A stretch of 64,000 nt of DNA from Heterohyrax brucei (lineage: Eukaryota > Chordata > Mammalia > Hyracoidea > Procaviidae): positions 143,192,829 through 143,256,828 of the forward strand of contig CM053143.1 in NCBI GenBank assembly GCA_028571685.1, given 5' to 3'. Below, piece by piece: positions 1 to 10,335 of the stretch. How positions within the stretch are numbered: the first letter of the stretch is position 1; every line of letters starts with the position of its first letter. Below the pieces are notes generated by a model. It did no database searches and was not told the DNA's origin. It worked only from the letters and a program-made list of their open reading frames with translations. The translations under genes and the position numbers were made by a program.

Positions 1-630
1 TCCAAGTGAAATCTCCCTGAGGTGTGGCCTGATCAACTGTTATCTTCCAAGAGATAATGAATGAGAAGCCAAGCAGAGATGATGGACCTACTACCATCAA
101 GAAAGAACAGTTGGAGTGAGGTACGTCCTTTGGATCCAGGGTCTCTGTACTAAGTACCTCCTAGACTCAGGTGAAGATTAATGAAGACCTTCCTCCACAG
201 TAGACAGAGAGAAGATGACTTCCATTAAAACCAAAGCCACAATTTCCTTTTCTTTTCTTTTATTGTTTTAATTTTTTTTATTATGATTGAATGAAAATGT
301 ACATTCCCATATAAATTTGCATGCTGACCTACATGCAGCTTCCATTGCTCTCTCTGCACGGTGACAGCACACTCTTCCTCTCTGCTTCATACATGACTTA
401 TCTTCCCAACAGTCTCCTATCTTTTCTCCACCCACTCCCCTTCCTCCAGTATGAGGTCAACAGGACAACCTCCTATAGATGCCTAGAACCATCAGGTGCC
501 CACACAATATGGTCACTCTGAACCAGTGCCCCAATTTCTGGTATCTAGCCTCCTAAACTGTGAGAAAATAAATTTCTGTTTGTTAAAGACATCTGTTTGC
601 AGTGTCTCTGTTGTAGCAGCAGTAGAAAAC
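1..630 (+). mobile_element. MaLR/MLT1-like LTR, 5' end outside window, interrupted
   Basis: The left part (1-234) and right part (about 526-630) read as one LTR of the ERVL-MaLR type: a 'gaagacctt..cctcc' centre, then 'ctgtgagaaaataaattt' and 'ttgttaaag' near the 3' end, as in other copies in this window. Between them lies an antisense L1 3'-UTR-like piece. The element starts before base 1. Its 3' end abuts an opposite-strand copy. The class is assigned from remembered MLT1 consensus features, not from a search. Confidence 0.6.
235..525 (-). mobile_element. L1 3'-UTR-like fragment (antisense), inserted in the LTR
   Basis: It begins with a T-rich run followed by 'gattgaatgaaaatgtacat', the reverse complement of the A-tailed sequence at 18590-18640. 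It continues into a pyrimidine-rich stretch with 'gtgacagcacactc' that is shared with 40835-41075. This fits an afrotherian L1 3' UTR read backwards, with its poly(A) as the T-run at the left edge. It splits the surrounding LTR. No coding content. Confidence 0.55.
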
Positions 631-1106
631 TGCTCTAACAGAAATACCACAAGTGGATGATTTTAGCAAAGAGAAATTTTATTCCCTCACAGTCCAGTAG
701 GCTAACAGCACAAATTCAGGGCATCAGCTCCAAGGGAAGGCTTTCTCTGCTGGCTCAGAGGAAGGTCCTTGTCATCAATCTTCCCCTCGACTGGAAGCTT
801 CTGAGGCACAGGGACCCCAGTCCTTTCCAAAGGATGTGCCATGGGCCTGACACTGGTTTCTGGAGTTCTGAGGTCCACAAACTCTCTGCTCACTTCCTTT
901 TCCTTTGTATTCCAAGAGATTGCATCAAGGCACCATACAGTCTTACAGATTGAGTCCTGCCTCACCAACACCACCACGACCCCTGCTCCCTTATTAACAT
1001 CACAGAGGCAGGACACACAGCATACAGGAACATCATGCAGTACAGGGAATATTGCCTGGCCAAATTGCTGCACACATTTTTAGGGGCACATGATTCAATC
1101 CGTTAC
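631..1106 (-). mobile_element. MaLR/MLT1-like solo LTR, minus strand
   Basis: Reverse complement of the LTR family: 'aaataccacaagtggatg' and 'gaaattttattc' at the left are the LTR 3' end and poly(A) signal in antisense; 'gattcaatccgttaca' at the right is the antisense LTR 5' end. It is joined tail to tail with the plus-strand copy ending about 630. Confidence 0.65.
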
Positions 1107-1767
1107 AGAGGAGAAGGGCTCCTTGGGCTGGAAAAGTGTGCCCGGTACCTCTGGCCTCCAAAACAACGGTTCTCATCACAATTGCTGCTTATCCCAGTCG
1201 GCTTTGCAGGAGTTCTCCTTGGCAGACCTGACATCAAGCCATCTCCCCCTGCCACCGTTAGTGCCCCCGCTCCCGCCACTGTCGGCCACCCTTCAGTTCT
1301 GCCGCTGCTTCCATCTACTTCTCAGCCTGGTCTGCCCACATGGCGCAGAGGCTGCAGGACACTTGCCCCTTCAATGGTGGATACCATGACAGTGCTTCTG
1401 GCTCTCAATTCACCTGCTCCTTGAGTGCCATCTTGAGCATGTATGAGGACTTTTGAGTTCTATGCATACTACACAGAAATTGAGAATAGTGTAGGAAAGC
1501 TAGACCTCTAAAATTCTACCCTGCTTCATCACTCTGTGCCTCAGATTTTATTTGGTCATGGCTGCTGTCCAGATCATCTCACAGTAATTCTGTGTGAGTC
1601 AGACCCTTCTAGGAGTCCAAAATGTGAATCAGAGCAAAAGCTCCCCCACCCCTGGCAATATCCTTAACAGGGCCCATATGCCTCCATGACACCGTCAACG
1701 TCTCTGACACCATTCTCCCTCTTCTCCCCACAAACCACTAGGCCGGAGGATGTGAGCTTTTCACTTC
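1107..1767. other. No gene or clear repeat recognised
   Basis: Mixed composition with a proline-rich-looking C/T stretch at about 1235-1420. Open frames there overlap on several strands and show no protein family, splice pattern or start context that I can support. Confidence 0.4.
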
Positions 1768-2042
1768 TTCCTGGTGTGGTTCTCACACATAAGAATGATC
1801 AGAGAACTTTTCAAAAACACTGTTGCAGGGTGCTGGTTGCCCAACATGATTAAGTTGCACACCTGAAAAATGTCGAATTGGCAAATGTTGCACCATATGT
1901 TTATTTATAATAGTGAAACAGCAAACAAAAAAATCGTTAAGTTAAAAACAAATACTGTTGTAGCCTCTTTCTCCCCCACTGCTGATTTAACTGCTATGGC
2001 AGGAAGGGGCTTTGTTTTAAAAGAAATCACCTCAGTTTTCTG
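1768..2042 (+). mobile_element. MER5A-like remnant with an A-rich L1-like 3' piece
   Basis: The text 'ggtgtggttctcacacata..aatgatcagagaact' resembles the start of MER5A (a non-autonomous hAT-Charlie element). At about 1820-1960 an A-tailed segment looks like a LINE 3' end. The expected MER5A end ('ggttgagagccaccctcct') reappears at about 2500-2523, so the element seems split by later insertions. Confidence 0.35.
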
Positions 2043-2049
2043 AGCATTA

Positions 2050-2221
2050 TTAAAAAACCCCACAAAAACAAAACAATACTAGTGAGTCAATTCCAACTTA
2101 TAGCAAGCCTATAAGACAGAGTGGAACACCCCATAGAGTTCCAAGCAGCATCTGGTAGATTTGAACTACTGATGTTTTGGTTAGCAGAAACAACACTTAT
2201 CCACTGCACCACAAGGGGTTC
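2050..2221 (-). mobile_element. AfroSINE
   Basis: Antisense full-length copy: degraded 3' tail at the left, then 'ttttggttagcag' and a CCA-rich head ending 'aaggggttcc'. It is diverged from consensus at many sites, so not a young copy. Confidence 0.85.
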
Positions 2222-2259
2222 CTTTGAAAACTAGCTACATGGGATCAGATTGACAATAG

Positions 2260-2475
2260 AAACTCAAAAGAGTAGATAGGAACCTTAGGGGCAATGAGTT
2301 TATGTTAATGGAGGAAGAACAGCTCAATGAAAGAGGATGAAAGTGATTGCAAAACTCAAAGAATATAATCAGTATCATTGAATTGCATGTGTAGAAACAG
2401 ACAAATTGGTATATGTTGTTCTGTGTGCCTGGTGAACAAGAAAAACAAAATACATAATTTAAAATAGAAAACAAA
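2260..2475 (+). mobile_element. L1 3'-terminal fragment, sense
   Basis: Contains 'gcaatgagtttatgttaatg' and 'attgcatgtgtagaaacag', the reverse complement of the 'ctacatgtacgtctatggtg' type sequence at 2895-2930 and parallel to 62985-63145. It ends in an A-rich tail near 2445-2475. Interpreted as the last 200 bp of an afrotherian L1 3' UTR. Confidence 0.5.
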
Positions 2476-2529
2476 GCAACTTCAGTGATTCCAGTAGGCA
2501 GCCAGGGTTGAGAGCCACCCTCCTAGGCT

Positions 2530-2696
2530 AACCAACCAAATAACCCACTGCTATCAAGTCAATGTCCACTCATATTGACCCTACAGGACAGGGTAGAACT
2601 GCCCCATAGAGTTTCCAAGGAGTGCCTGGTGGATTTGAACCGCTGACCTCTTGGTTAGCAGATATAACACTTAACCACTATGCCACAGGGTTTCCC
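2530..2696 (-). mobile_element. AfroSINE
   Basis: Complete antisense copy: 'aacccactgctatcaagtca' tail, 'gaactgccccatagagtttc' centre and 'ccacagggtttccc' head. It lies directly after the MER5A-like end at 2523. Confidence 0.9.
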
Positions 2697-2701
2697 TTCT
2701 A

Positions 2702-2818
2702 AGCTAGGAGTTCTCAAATAATGTTGTTCATTAAAATCACCTGGGGAGCTTTTAAAAAAGTCTCAGTGCCCAGGCTAGAACCCAGACTAATTAAACCGGA
2801 CTGTCTAAGATAGGAGCA
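2702..2818 (+). mobile_element. MER5A-like DNA transposon fragment
   Basis: Reads 'aggagttctcaaataatg', 'aaaatcacctggggagc', then 'cccaggctagaacccag', the order seen in MER5A copies of other placental mammals. The 3' part is missing. Non-coding, ancient. Confidence 0.5.
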
Positions 2819-3535
2819 GTTATTTCTATTTTTTAATTTTACTTAGTTCTGGTAAAACATATACACAGCAAAACATACACTACTTCAACAATTTCTACAT
2901 GTACGTCTATGGTGACATTGGTTACGTTCTTCAAGCTGGGCCACTTTCTCAACAACCTTTTCAAAACTTTTACACCACCATTGACCCAAACTCATTGTCC
3001 CCTCTGAGTTTTGTAACTCTCCTTTAGAGTTGCTGTTACCAGTAAGATCAAATGTAAGCAACTCTTTAACGTTTAATGCAGACATTCTTTTTTCCTAATT
3101 AGGTTAAACTATTATCTGGTTCAAAGATGACTTCAAGGGATAGTTTCAGTTCAATATTTAAAGATTTCTTCAGGGTAATGCTTTTGGGGTGGGGGAGGTC
3201 ATCTAGCCTTGGTAGTTCCAGAAAGTCTGAATTCTATGAGAACTTGAAATTCCTTTCTACATTTTTCTCCTTTTAATCAATATTTTTCTATTGAATCCTT
3301 GGTCTAAATGTTCACTATTGCTTAATGGGTATCACCCAACTCTGGTTTCATGGCAAAGGAAGCGGTAGTTGATGGAGGCAACTGGATGCATCTTCTATTT
3401 CCCGCACTGATTCTTGACCCCCCTTTCCCTCTAGTGCTCCCCGTCAATGGAGACCAGTTGTTCTACCTTGGATGGCTGCTCAGAAATTTTTGAGACACCA
3501 GGCACTACACAACCAACTAGGAGGTAGTACAGACA
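2818..3535 (-). mobile_element. L1 3'-UTR-like block (antisense), ~0.7 kb
   Basis: Begins 'acaatttctacatgtacgtc', passes 'aaactcattgtcccctctga' and 'agaaagtctgaattctatga', and ends 'caaccaactaggaggtag'. I recognise this order as an afrotherian L1 3' region in antisense. The small frames in it encode nothing recognisable. Family naming is from memory. Confidence 0.5.
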
Positions 3536-3544
3536 ACAACAACA

Positions 3545-3694
3545 AAAAAATAATTGCCTACAAGTATTCTAACTCACAGTGACCCTGCGGTACAGAGTAG
3601 AATTGACCCCACAGAGTTGCCAAGGAGCATCTGGTGGATTCAGACTGCTGACTTTTTGGTTAGCAGCCAAGCTCTTAACCACTGTGCCACCTGA
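3545..3694 (-). mobile_element. AfroSINE
   Basis: Antisense copy with a diverged tail ('attgcctacaagtattc') and intact centre and head ('ttggttagcagccaagctc'). It directly follows the L1-like block through an A-rich linker. Confidence 0.85.
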
Positions 3695-3777
3695 GCTGAG
3701 CACCAAACTGAGTATTAAGCCAATCGACTGGAATGTCCCGCAAAACTAAGACATTTGTATTTTTCAGGCTCCCTGGG

Positions 3778-4229
3778 TGTCTCAGTCATCTGATACTACT
3801 CTTAACAAAACTACCGCGAGTGAATGGTTTCAGGAAGAGAAACTTTATTGACACAGTACAGTAAGCCCCAAATCCATTTGTAAGTCCTTTCAACATGAGA
3901 AATTTTCACAGTCCAGCAGGCTTAAGAGGCTAAATTCAATGAGAGCATCCTGGCACAGGAACTTCAGTTCTAAAGCACACACTCTGCTCTCAGTACTGCT
4001 TTCTTAGTGGTGTGAGGTTTTCAACACTCTGCTCACTTCTCTCTTTCATATCCCACAAGCTTGTGGCTTGGGTGCTCCCTCACCAATGCAACTGTTGCCC
4101 ATTCTCCCTCATCAACATCACAGAGGCAGGATTCACAACACATAAGAAAAATTACACCATATTGGGACGCAAGTCCAGCCAAATTGCTACACACATTTTT
4201 TAGGGGGGAACAAAGTTTAACCCGTGACA
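3778..4229 (-). mobile_element. MaLR/MLT1-like solo LTR
   Basis: Complete TG...CA element on the minus strand: the plus strand starts 'tgtctcagtcatctg' and ends 'taacccgtgaca'. Flanking five bases are ctggg and ctgtg (4 of 5 equal), consistent with a decayed 5-bp target duplication. Contains an antisense poly(A) signal in 'gaaactttattg'. Confidence 0.7.
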
Positions 4230-5754
4230 CTGTGATGGTCCAATAGCAGTTAAATTTGAAACCATTGTTGTTTTAAGATCATTTCTGCCCAAACTGTATG
4301 TACATGTAAATCTCCCAGGGACTGCAGGTCTGAGGTGAGGCTTAGATCCTGCCTTTCTACCCACCTCTCAGGTGATGCCCAAATCCTGGTCCTTGGACCA
4401 CATACCCTTCTCCTTAGGGCTACGTTTGCCCTCCTCCTTTCCCCAGTGCTACAACGCTAACAAGATTCAAGGAGCAAGAGACTGGCCCATGAGTAAGGGA
4501 AATATTTCAACAACATTGTCCCCATTAGCTGCAGCAATAGACAAACTCTCTAGTAGATGGTGTGGATTTCTTTTCTGTAAGCCATCTACAACCTTTTCTT
4601 ACCTTTTTGTTATGGAAAGCCCAAATATTCCATTTTCCAGACTCCCTTGTAGCATGTACAACCACACGAAAAAGGTCTGCAGAGTTACTTGCAGCCAGAA
4701 GTGCCTGGGGAGGGATTCATTTACCCCCCCAAACACCCAAGTCTCTTTGGAGGAAATTATCTCCTAACCCAAGCTACCTTTTGTTGCATGGGACATGGCT
4801 GTGAGACTTGGAGGTACAGCATCCGTTTTGTGATTCTGAGGCAACGGGCAAAATGATGAAGACCTATGGGTAGGGTTGCCAGGTAAAATATAAGATTAAA
4901 TTTGAACTTCAGATAAACAGTGAATAATTTTTTAGTGTAAGCGTTACAGTCATTACTCAAAGATGGGATGGGCTCCCTGTCCCAAATTTAGTTTGGACAC
5001 CGAGACTGGTGATACTACAAAGAGGGTATAAAAAGGTTTACGTTCCACAAGGCTTTCTGGGGAGAGCAAGGCAAGAGCCCAAGCATGTCTGGAAATGGCT
5101 TGGGACAGCTGGGAGAAACATGTGCCTTGGGTTTTACACTGGGTAGGTGGTGGGGCTGGCTGAGGGCTCCCTTGTGTGGTTGGGGCTTGTGTGGTTTCAA
5201 CTTCTCACTAGCACCAAAGAAGGAAACACCTGAATTTTCTTATTAGCTTCCCCAGATGTGGGGCAGAAGGAGAAGTTGGTGGTAGTGGGCCTTAAAACTA
5301 TAAGCAGTGAAACATCAAAAATATAGTCATACACATATAGTATGTTCAAATACCATGTGAGAAATATTTATACTAAAATTCTTCCATTCTTCATCTGAAA
5401 TTAATGTTTAACTGGGCATCCAGTATTTATTTGCTAAATACAGTGACCTTACCTATAGAGCAGAGAGACAGGAAGACCCTTGGGTCCCTCCTGCATCCTT
5501 GAGCCATTGTACCAGCTCTGAATCTCCCGCTTTCAGACTTCTTGTTACATGAGGCAAATGAACCTCTTTCTTTAATCTGCCATTAGATTTTCTATCACAT
5601 GGAGTCAAGTTCATTCTTAATGGTACATCTCCGCTGATTTCTCTGATGGCAGCTGTTCTGTACAGTTCTAGTTAGAAATCTTTATCAAAGAATTCTATCA
5701 GTGATGCTAGTAATAATGCCTGTTACCAAGGCCAAGGATTACTAGCGTCGAAAT
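4230..5754. other. No gene or clear repeat recognised (1.5 kb)
   Basis: Unique-looking DNA. The longest frame (about 4372-4767 plus, 131 codons) shows no domain I know and no codon pattern that sets it apart from the DNA around it. Human synteny places TXK on this side, but I see no TXK SH3, SH2 or kinase residues. Confidence 0.4.
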
Positions 5755-5920
5755 CCAGCATCGCTGCTTCTCAGCTGTGTGCCTCACCACCCTGTGTCTC
5801 GTCCTGCATAAAATGGGAATGATGGCTATATCTCACTGAGCTGTCGTTAGACTTAGACAAGATTGTGTATGTGATGTTTAGAACAGTGTCATGGTAAGTT
5901 CACAATAAATGTTAGCTACT
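5755..5920 (+). mobile_element. MIR-like ancient SINE
   Basis: Follows the MIR order: 'cagctgtgtgcctcacc', 'cataaaatgggaatgatgg', and 'ttcacaataaatgttagct' at the 3' end. Old, strongly diverged copy. Confidence 0.6.
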
Positions 5921-6221
5921 ACTTATCTATTTGGATTAAATTTCTTGTAGCATTCTATTTCAGTTTTCATGCAGACATTTCAAAAGTCTTAGCAATAACA
6001 CTGTCAAATTACTAATGCTTTTTGAGGCAGGATGCAAGTGTAAGAATCATTTGTTGGGAGAGTGTGAGCAGATTATGTACCTCGTTTCAAAGATTTTTGA
6101 AACCTGTTTAAGAAACTGAGAACAACTTCAAACACAGAATGTGTGTATACCATATTTCACCATTTTTGTTTTACAGTTTTGAAACTCTAAGATGACTTCC
6201 AACAGGTGTGGCTTTAGATTA

Positions 6222-6406
6222 GATCTGCAATTCTCAACTCTGGCTGCATTTTAAAATCATCTTCGGGAGATTTTTAACAAACACTGCTGTCTGGACCACA
6301 CCTCGGACGTTCTGTTTCTTTGGACTAGGGTGGGGCCCAGGCATAAGGATTTTTCAAAAACCTTCTCAGGTGATGGTAATAGGGAGCTAGGACTGAACAC
6401 CACGTA
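6222..6406 (+). mobile_element. MER5A-like DNA transposon
   Basis: 'ctgcaattctcaactctggc', then 'ggactagggtggggccc' and 'cttctcaggtgatggtaat' follow the MER5A layout along almost its full ~185 bp. Confidence 0.6.
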
Positions 6407-6435
6407 ACTAGGTTAAACACACTGTATGTATAAAT

Positions 6436-6596
6436 ATGCAGCCTTGATGGCACAGTGTTAAGAGCTTGCCTGCTATCCAAAAGGTCAGCACACTGGATCC
6501 ACCATCCACTCCTTAGAAACCTTATGGGTCAACTCTGTCCAGCAGGGCGGCTGTGAGTGGGAATTGACTCAATGGCAGTGGGTTTGGTTTGATTTT
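6436..6596 (+). mobile_element. AfroSINE (cluster copy 1)
   Basis: Diverged head ('cagccttgatggcacagtg') and a clear tail 'caatggcagtgggtttggtt'. First of at least five AfroSINE-type units between 6.4 and 7.8 kb. Confidence 0.8.
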
Positions 6597-6616
6597 ATAC
6601 ATGGCTATATGAAAAT

Positions 6617-6782
6617 TGGAAACCCTCATAGCATGTGGTTAAGTGCTATGTGTGCTAACCAAAAGGTCAGTAGTTCAAATTTGCCAGGTGCTCCTTGGAA
6701 ACTCTATGGGGGAGTTCTAATCTGACCTATAGGGTCATTATGAGTTGGAATTGACTCAGTAGCACTGCATTTGGGTTTGCGT
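6617..6782 (+). mobile_element. AfroSINE (cluster copy 2)
   Basis: Head 'ggaaaccctcatagcatg', middle 'gctaaccaaaaggtcagtag', tail 'gactcagtagcactgcattt'. Only about 20 bp of linker separates it from copy 1. Confidence 0.9.
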
Positions 6783-6821
6783 TTCCTCCTTTAATTTCAG
6801 TTATACTAGGTTTCTGGAGGG

Positions 6822-6978
6822 AACCCTAGTGGCACAGTTGTTAAGTGCTGTGGCTGCTAACCAAAAGGTTGGCAGTTCAAATCCAGCAGGTGCTCTCTGG
6901 AAACTCTATGGGGGCAGTAATACTCTATCCTGTAGGATCACTGAGTCAGAATCAACTCTACAGCAATGGATAACTTTT
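6822..6978 (+). mobile_element. AfroSINE (cluster copy 3)
   Basis: Head 'ggaaccctagtggcacag' and a box-B-like 'ggcagttcaaatccagcagg'. A 68-codon frame runs through it but is only a frame inside the SINE. Confidence 0.9.
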
Positions 6979-7045
6979 AGGTCTCTGGAAAAGAATATTA
7001 AAGGTACTGAGAAATTGGTAGCATTCTCCATGTAGCTCATCAAGA

Positions 7046-7255
7046 GTGGTGAGTGGTGCAATGGTTAAGCAATCAGCTGTCAATCAAAATTCGTTTGTAG
7101 TTTGAACTTTCCCAGAGGCTCCTTGGGAGAAGGACTTGGTGATCTGCTTTTGCTTTCCTAAAGATGACAGCCAAGGGGGGCGGGGGGAGCTCTGCTCTGT
7201 CACGTGGGGATGCTTAGGTTGAAAACTGACTCCACAGAACCTAAGAACAACTGTT
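7046..7255 (+). mobile_element. AfroSINE, longer subfamily
   Basis: Carries the extra middle segment 'gaaggacttggtgatctgc' absent from short AfroSINEs, then 'ctctgctctgtcac'. It ends without the usual tail. Confidence 0.65.
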
Positions 7256-7324
7256 TCGTCAAGGGGGCCAGACTAAATGTTAATACCATAAAATGCACAG
7301 AAAACAGCTAAAAAAAACTAGACC

Positions 7325-7506
7325 TGGTGTAGTGGAGTTGATTCTGACTCATGGCAGTTCCAAGGGTAACAGAGGGCACCGTTCTGGAGGGTTTTCTTGG
7401 CTGTGATCCTTGTGGGAGCAGATTGCCAGGCCTTATTTCCCATGGGTGGGTTTGAACCACCAATTTTCCTTCAGGTCAGCAGCCAATCTCAAACAGCTGG
7501 CACCAC
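7325..7506 (-). mobile_element. AfroSINE, longer subfamily, antisense
   Basis: 'ttgattctgactcatggcag' (tail in antisense), 'gattgccaggccttatttcc' (extra middle segment) and 'gggtttgaaccaccaat' (box B in antisense). Confidence 0.7.
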
Positions 7507-7589
7507 TTAGAAACCTTCCAGAAAAGAGCTAGAGGAGACTCAAATACTTTACCAGTGGTTTTGTTGTTTCGTAGAGACATCTGGTTGAT

Positions 7590-7795
7590 TGGAGTCCTCA
7601 GGTGGTGTCACTGGTGAGTGAGTTCAGCTTCTAACAAAAGATGGGAGGTTTGAGTGCATCTTCTGAGGTGCCTCAGACGAAAGACCTGGTCATCTACTTT
7701 AGAAAAATCAGCCATTGAAGACCCTATGAAGCACAGCTCCACTTTGACACACATGAGGTCGACATGACTCATATACTCAATTGGTATGCTGGTTG
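7590..7795 (+). mobile_element. AfroSINE, old long subfamily
   Basis: 'gaaagacctggtcatctac', 'aatcagccattgaagaccc' and 'tttgacacacatgaggtcg' are the diagnostic pieces of the older long form. The tRNA-like head is badly decayed. Confidence 0.65.
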
Positions 7796-7799
7796 ACCA

Positions 7800-8485
7800 C
7801 GGAGATGGAATTCAGGTGACTTTACCCTGACTTTGGAAGCTAAAACTTTATTTCGCTTTCTGGGGACAAAATTTAATGTGTTTCTGCTTGGCTATATATT
7901 TTGGATCTCATCTGTTCTGCTCCCACACTTGATTCTCAGGTTCTTCCTTTTGGGTCACCGGGATGTGTTCAGTGGTAGTGGTTAATATTCACTCTGTTTG
8001 ACTATGACATGTTCAAACACTGTGGCAGTAGACTCGATGCACTTGTCTGGGTATTTGCTTTCTCCAGTGCCAACCATTTCACACTGTGCAGCAAAACAAA
8101 TAGTGTAACACTTGATCTCGTTGGACCAGTTCCTCCACACTTTTTATTTTTCTTTTCAGGCTAAGCTTCAATCAATGGGCCCCTCCCTATAAGAACAGCC
8201 GCTGCCGCGTATAATATGAATTGCTCTGAATTCCTTAAGTCTGTCTGATTCTTAAACAGTTTGGTTGTCATAGTGAGAAAACATCACCACAAATTTCACT
8301 GACATCTGCTTTCTTTTTCGTCCGGATAAACTCAGTGCAGGAGCCTCTCTTTGCTGTCTCCGTATGTGGTAAAACCAAACTGCTGCATTGCCAAATGTTT
8401 ATACCCTGTGATCCGGAAACCTGACTCTTGAAGCTAGTGAAAAGCCTTGCCCTTTTCCCTTGTGCATGTAAGATTACTCAGAAGG
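7800..8485. other. No gene assigned; possible decayed antisense gene copy
   Basis: The minus strand has several short blocks without stops, split across frames between about 8000 and 8460. They have the feel of a decayed processed gene copy, but I cannot name a parent and I see no poly(A) tail or target duplication. Left unassigned. Confidence 0.25.
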
Positions 8486-8489
8486 AATT

Positions 8490-8645
8490 CAACTCAATGT
8501 TGTTGCAAGCTGATTCTGACTCAGAGCAACCCAAAAGACAGACTTGAACTGCTTCACAGAGTTTCCATACTAACCTTCACAAAAACAGATGGCCAAATCT
8601 TTTCTCCCATGGAGTAGCTCCTGGGTGTGGTTGCCACCTGGCCTT
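8490..8645 (-). mobile_element. AfroSINE, diverged
   Basis: 'aagctgattctgactcagag' and 'cagagtttcca' are antisense tail features; the right half ('ctgggtgtggttgccacc') is weakly preserved. Confidence 0.55.
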
Positions 8646-9033
8646 AAATTCAAGGTAAAATAAATAAAGCCCAATTCTGCCCATAAGAACTTCTTTCCTA
8701 TCTATTCCATCCAGCTTTATAACCCAGCTTTAACAATTTCAACAGTTGAAGAGATCTTTTCAAATATAATTTTATTTAAGACTCTTCTAGTCACATGATG
8801 AAGACAGTGAAAACCAAGGCAAGACATAACTGTTCAGGAGGCCTTTTGAGCAGAGGGCTGTTTCACCCTTTCCTAGTCTATGAAGCAATCTAGCTTATTG
8901 AGGTTAAGATATGGGATGTCCCTGAGTTTATTTTCTGGATGTTTGTTAGGCACACTAACTCAGCAAGAAATCACACATCACCCAGGTTTCATTCCTGGAG
9001 AGATTCATTCATAGAGATTAAAAATCAAGGCTT

Positions 9034-9202
9034 GGAAATCCTGGTGGTGTAGTGGGTTAAGTGCTACGTCTGCTAACCAAAAGGTGAGCAGTTCAAATCC
9101 GCTAGGCACTCCCTGGAAACTCTATGGGGCAGTTCTACTCTGACCTCTAGGGTCGCTGTGAGTCAGACCCTACTCGACAGCAGTGGGTTTGGTTTTGGTT
9201 TA
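9034..9202 (+). mobile_element. AfroSINE, well preserved
   Basis: Head 'ggaaatcctggtggtgtag', box-B-like 'gcagttcaaatccgc', tail 'gacagcagtgggtttggttt'. One of the closest copies to consensus in the window. Confidence 0.93.
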
Positions 9203-9430
9203 TGGTCGGTGTGCCCCTGTAAAAGATACTTACAAAGCAGCGCCATCAGCTTTGAGGCTGGGTTCAATTGTTATGCCTGTTTACTGGCAGCCAGGAGTTA
9301 CTGCCTAGATCACAGGAAGCAGAAAGTGGCAGGAGATCCTGGGAACATGGTATTAAGAGAACCGTTCCCTTACCTCCACTACTGCTCCACTCCACTCACT
9401 TTATTGCTAGGGCTCATGGGTAGCTAAGGG

Positions 9431-9690
9431 GCATTGGTGGCCCAGTGGTGGAACACTCATCTTCCATGTGGTAGACTCGGGTTCTATTCCTACCCAGTGC
9501 TCCTTATGTGCAGTCGCTACCCGTCACAGTGGAGGCTTCTTTGTTGCTATGATGCTGAACAGGTGGCAGCAGGGCTGCCGGACTCCAGCAGTCTGTCTAG
9601 GTGAGACTTGGTGATCTGCTTCCTCACATTAGCACAGGGCCTGATCTTTCATTCAGGTGTACATGGTCCCAGGAACGACTTCATAGCCAC
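9431..9690 (+). mobile_element. tRNA-Gly-headed SINE
   Basis: Bases 9431-9502 follow the layout of tRNA-Gly: 'gcattggtggcccagtgg' (box A region), an anticodon stem centred on 'cttccatgtgg', and 'gggttctattcc' (box B/T-loop), but with mispaired stems. It continues into 'tgttgctatgatgctgaac' and 'gagacttggtgatctgcttc', an LTR/LINE-like body rather than a tRNA 3' end. So it is a SINE, not a functional tRNA gene. Confidence 0.6.
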
Positions 9691-10122
9691 GCAGGTGGCT
9701 GGGTGTAAGGGAGGATTCCTGTGGTTTTGTGAGTGTACCAGTGGACAAGACTGCTATGAGGCCTTGTTACTGGGGTGCTCTGTGCCCGAGAGTCCTGAAG
9801 CACAGGCTGTAAAAACAGTAGCTCCTGAGAAGAGCTCAGCCTGCAGCTGTGGAGCATCTCCAACAGCTGCTGCTTCCACTCCACGAGGAAGCTGACGTAT
9901 AAAAACTAAAATGCTTTCTGACTCTAAGCTTTTCTCCTATACTTGCATGACATTTGCATTCAGCTTTCCCTCAAGAAGCAAGGTTTTTCACGACTTGTAA
10001 CTGAAGGAGAAAAGCTTTCTCAACAAGCTTTTCTTTGCAATCAGTCAAGGCTTTCAGTTGAAGGAAAACTTGTTGCTCGTTCAAGTAAAATCTAAAAACC
10101 TTTGCAACCTAAGCTTGCCTTG
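9691..10122. other. No gene or clear repeat recognised
   Basis: Contains repeated short motifs around 'agcttttc' (9925-10060) but no coding or repeat family that I can name. Open frames at 9608-9895 start inside the preceding SINE. Confidence 0.35.
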
Positions 10123-10290
10123 AGGAACTCTGGTGGTGTAGTGGTTACATACCACAGCTGTTAACCAAGAAGTGGGCAGTTTGAATCCACCAGGTGCTCC
10201 TTGGAAACTCTATGGGGAAGTTCTAGAGCCTGCCTACGATGTCCCTATGCATTGGAGTCAGCTTTGTGGCAATGGGTTTGGGTTTGTTTG
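10123..10290 (+). mobile_element. AfroSINE
   Basis: 'ggaactctggtggtgtagtg' head, 'gggcagtttgaatccaccag' box B, tail 'caatgggtttgggtttg' followed by a gttt run. Confidence 0.9.
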
Positions 10291-10335
10291 TTTGTTTTTT
10301 TAGCTTATCTTTTAGAGGTTTCCTTTAAGCTGCAG

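Noticed and set aside
7800-8485. Possible processed pseudogene, antisense
   Set aside because: Short stop-free blocks in changing frames but no parent gene, poly(A) or target duplication could be named.
9431-9502. tRNA-Gly gene
   Set aside because: Stem positions mispair and it continues into SINE body with no tRNA terminator; treated as a SINE head.
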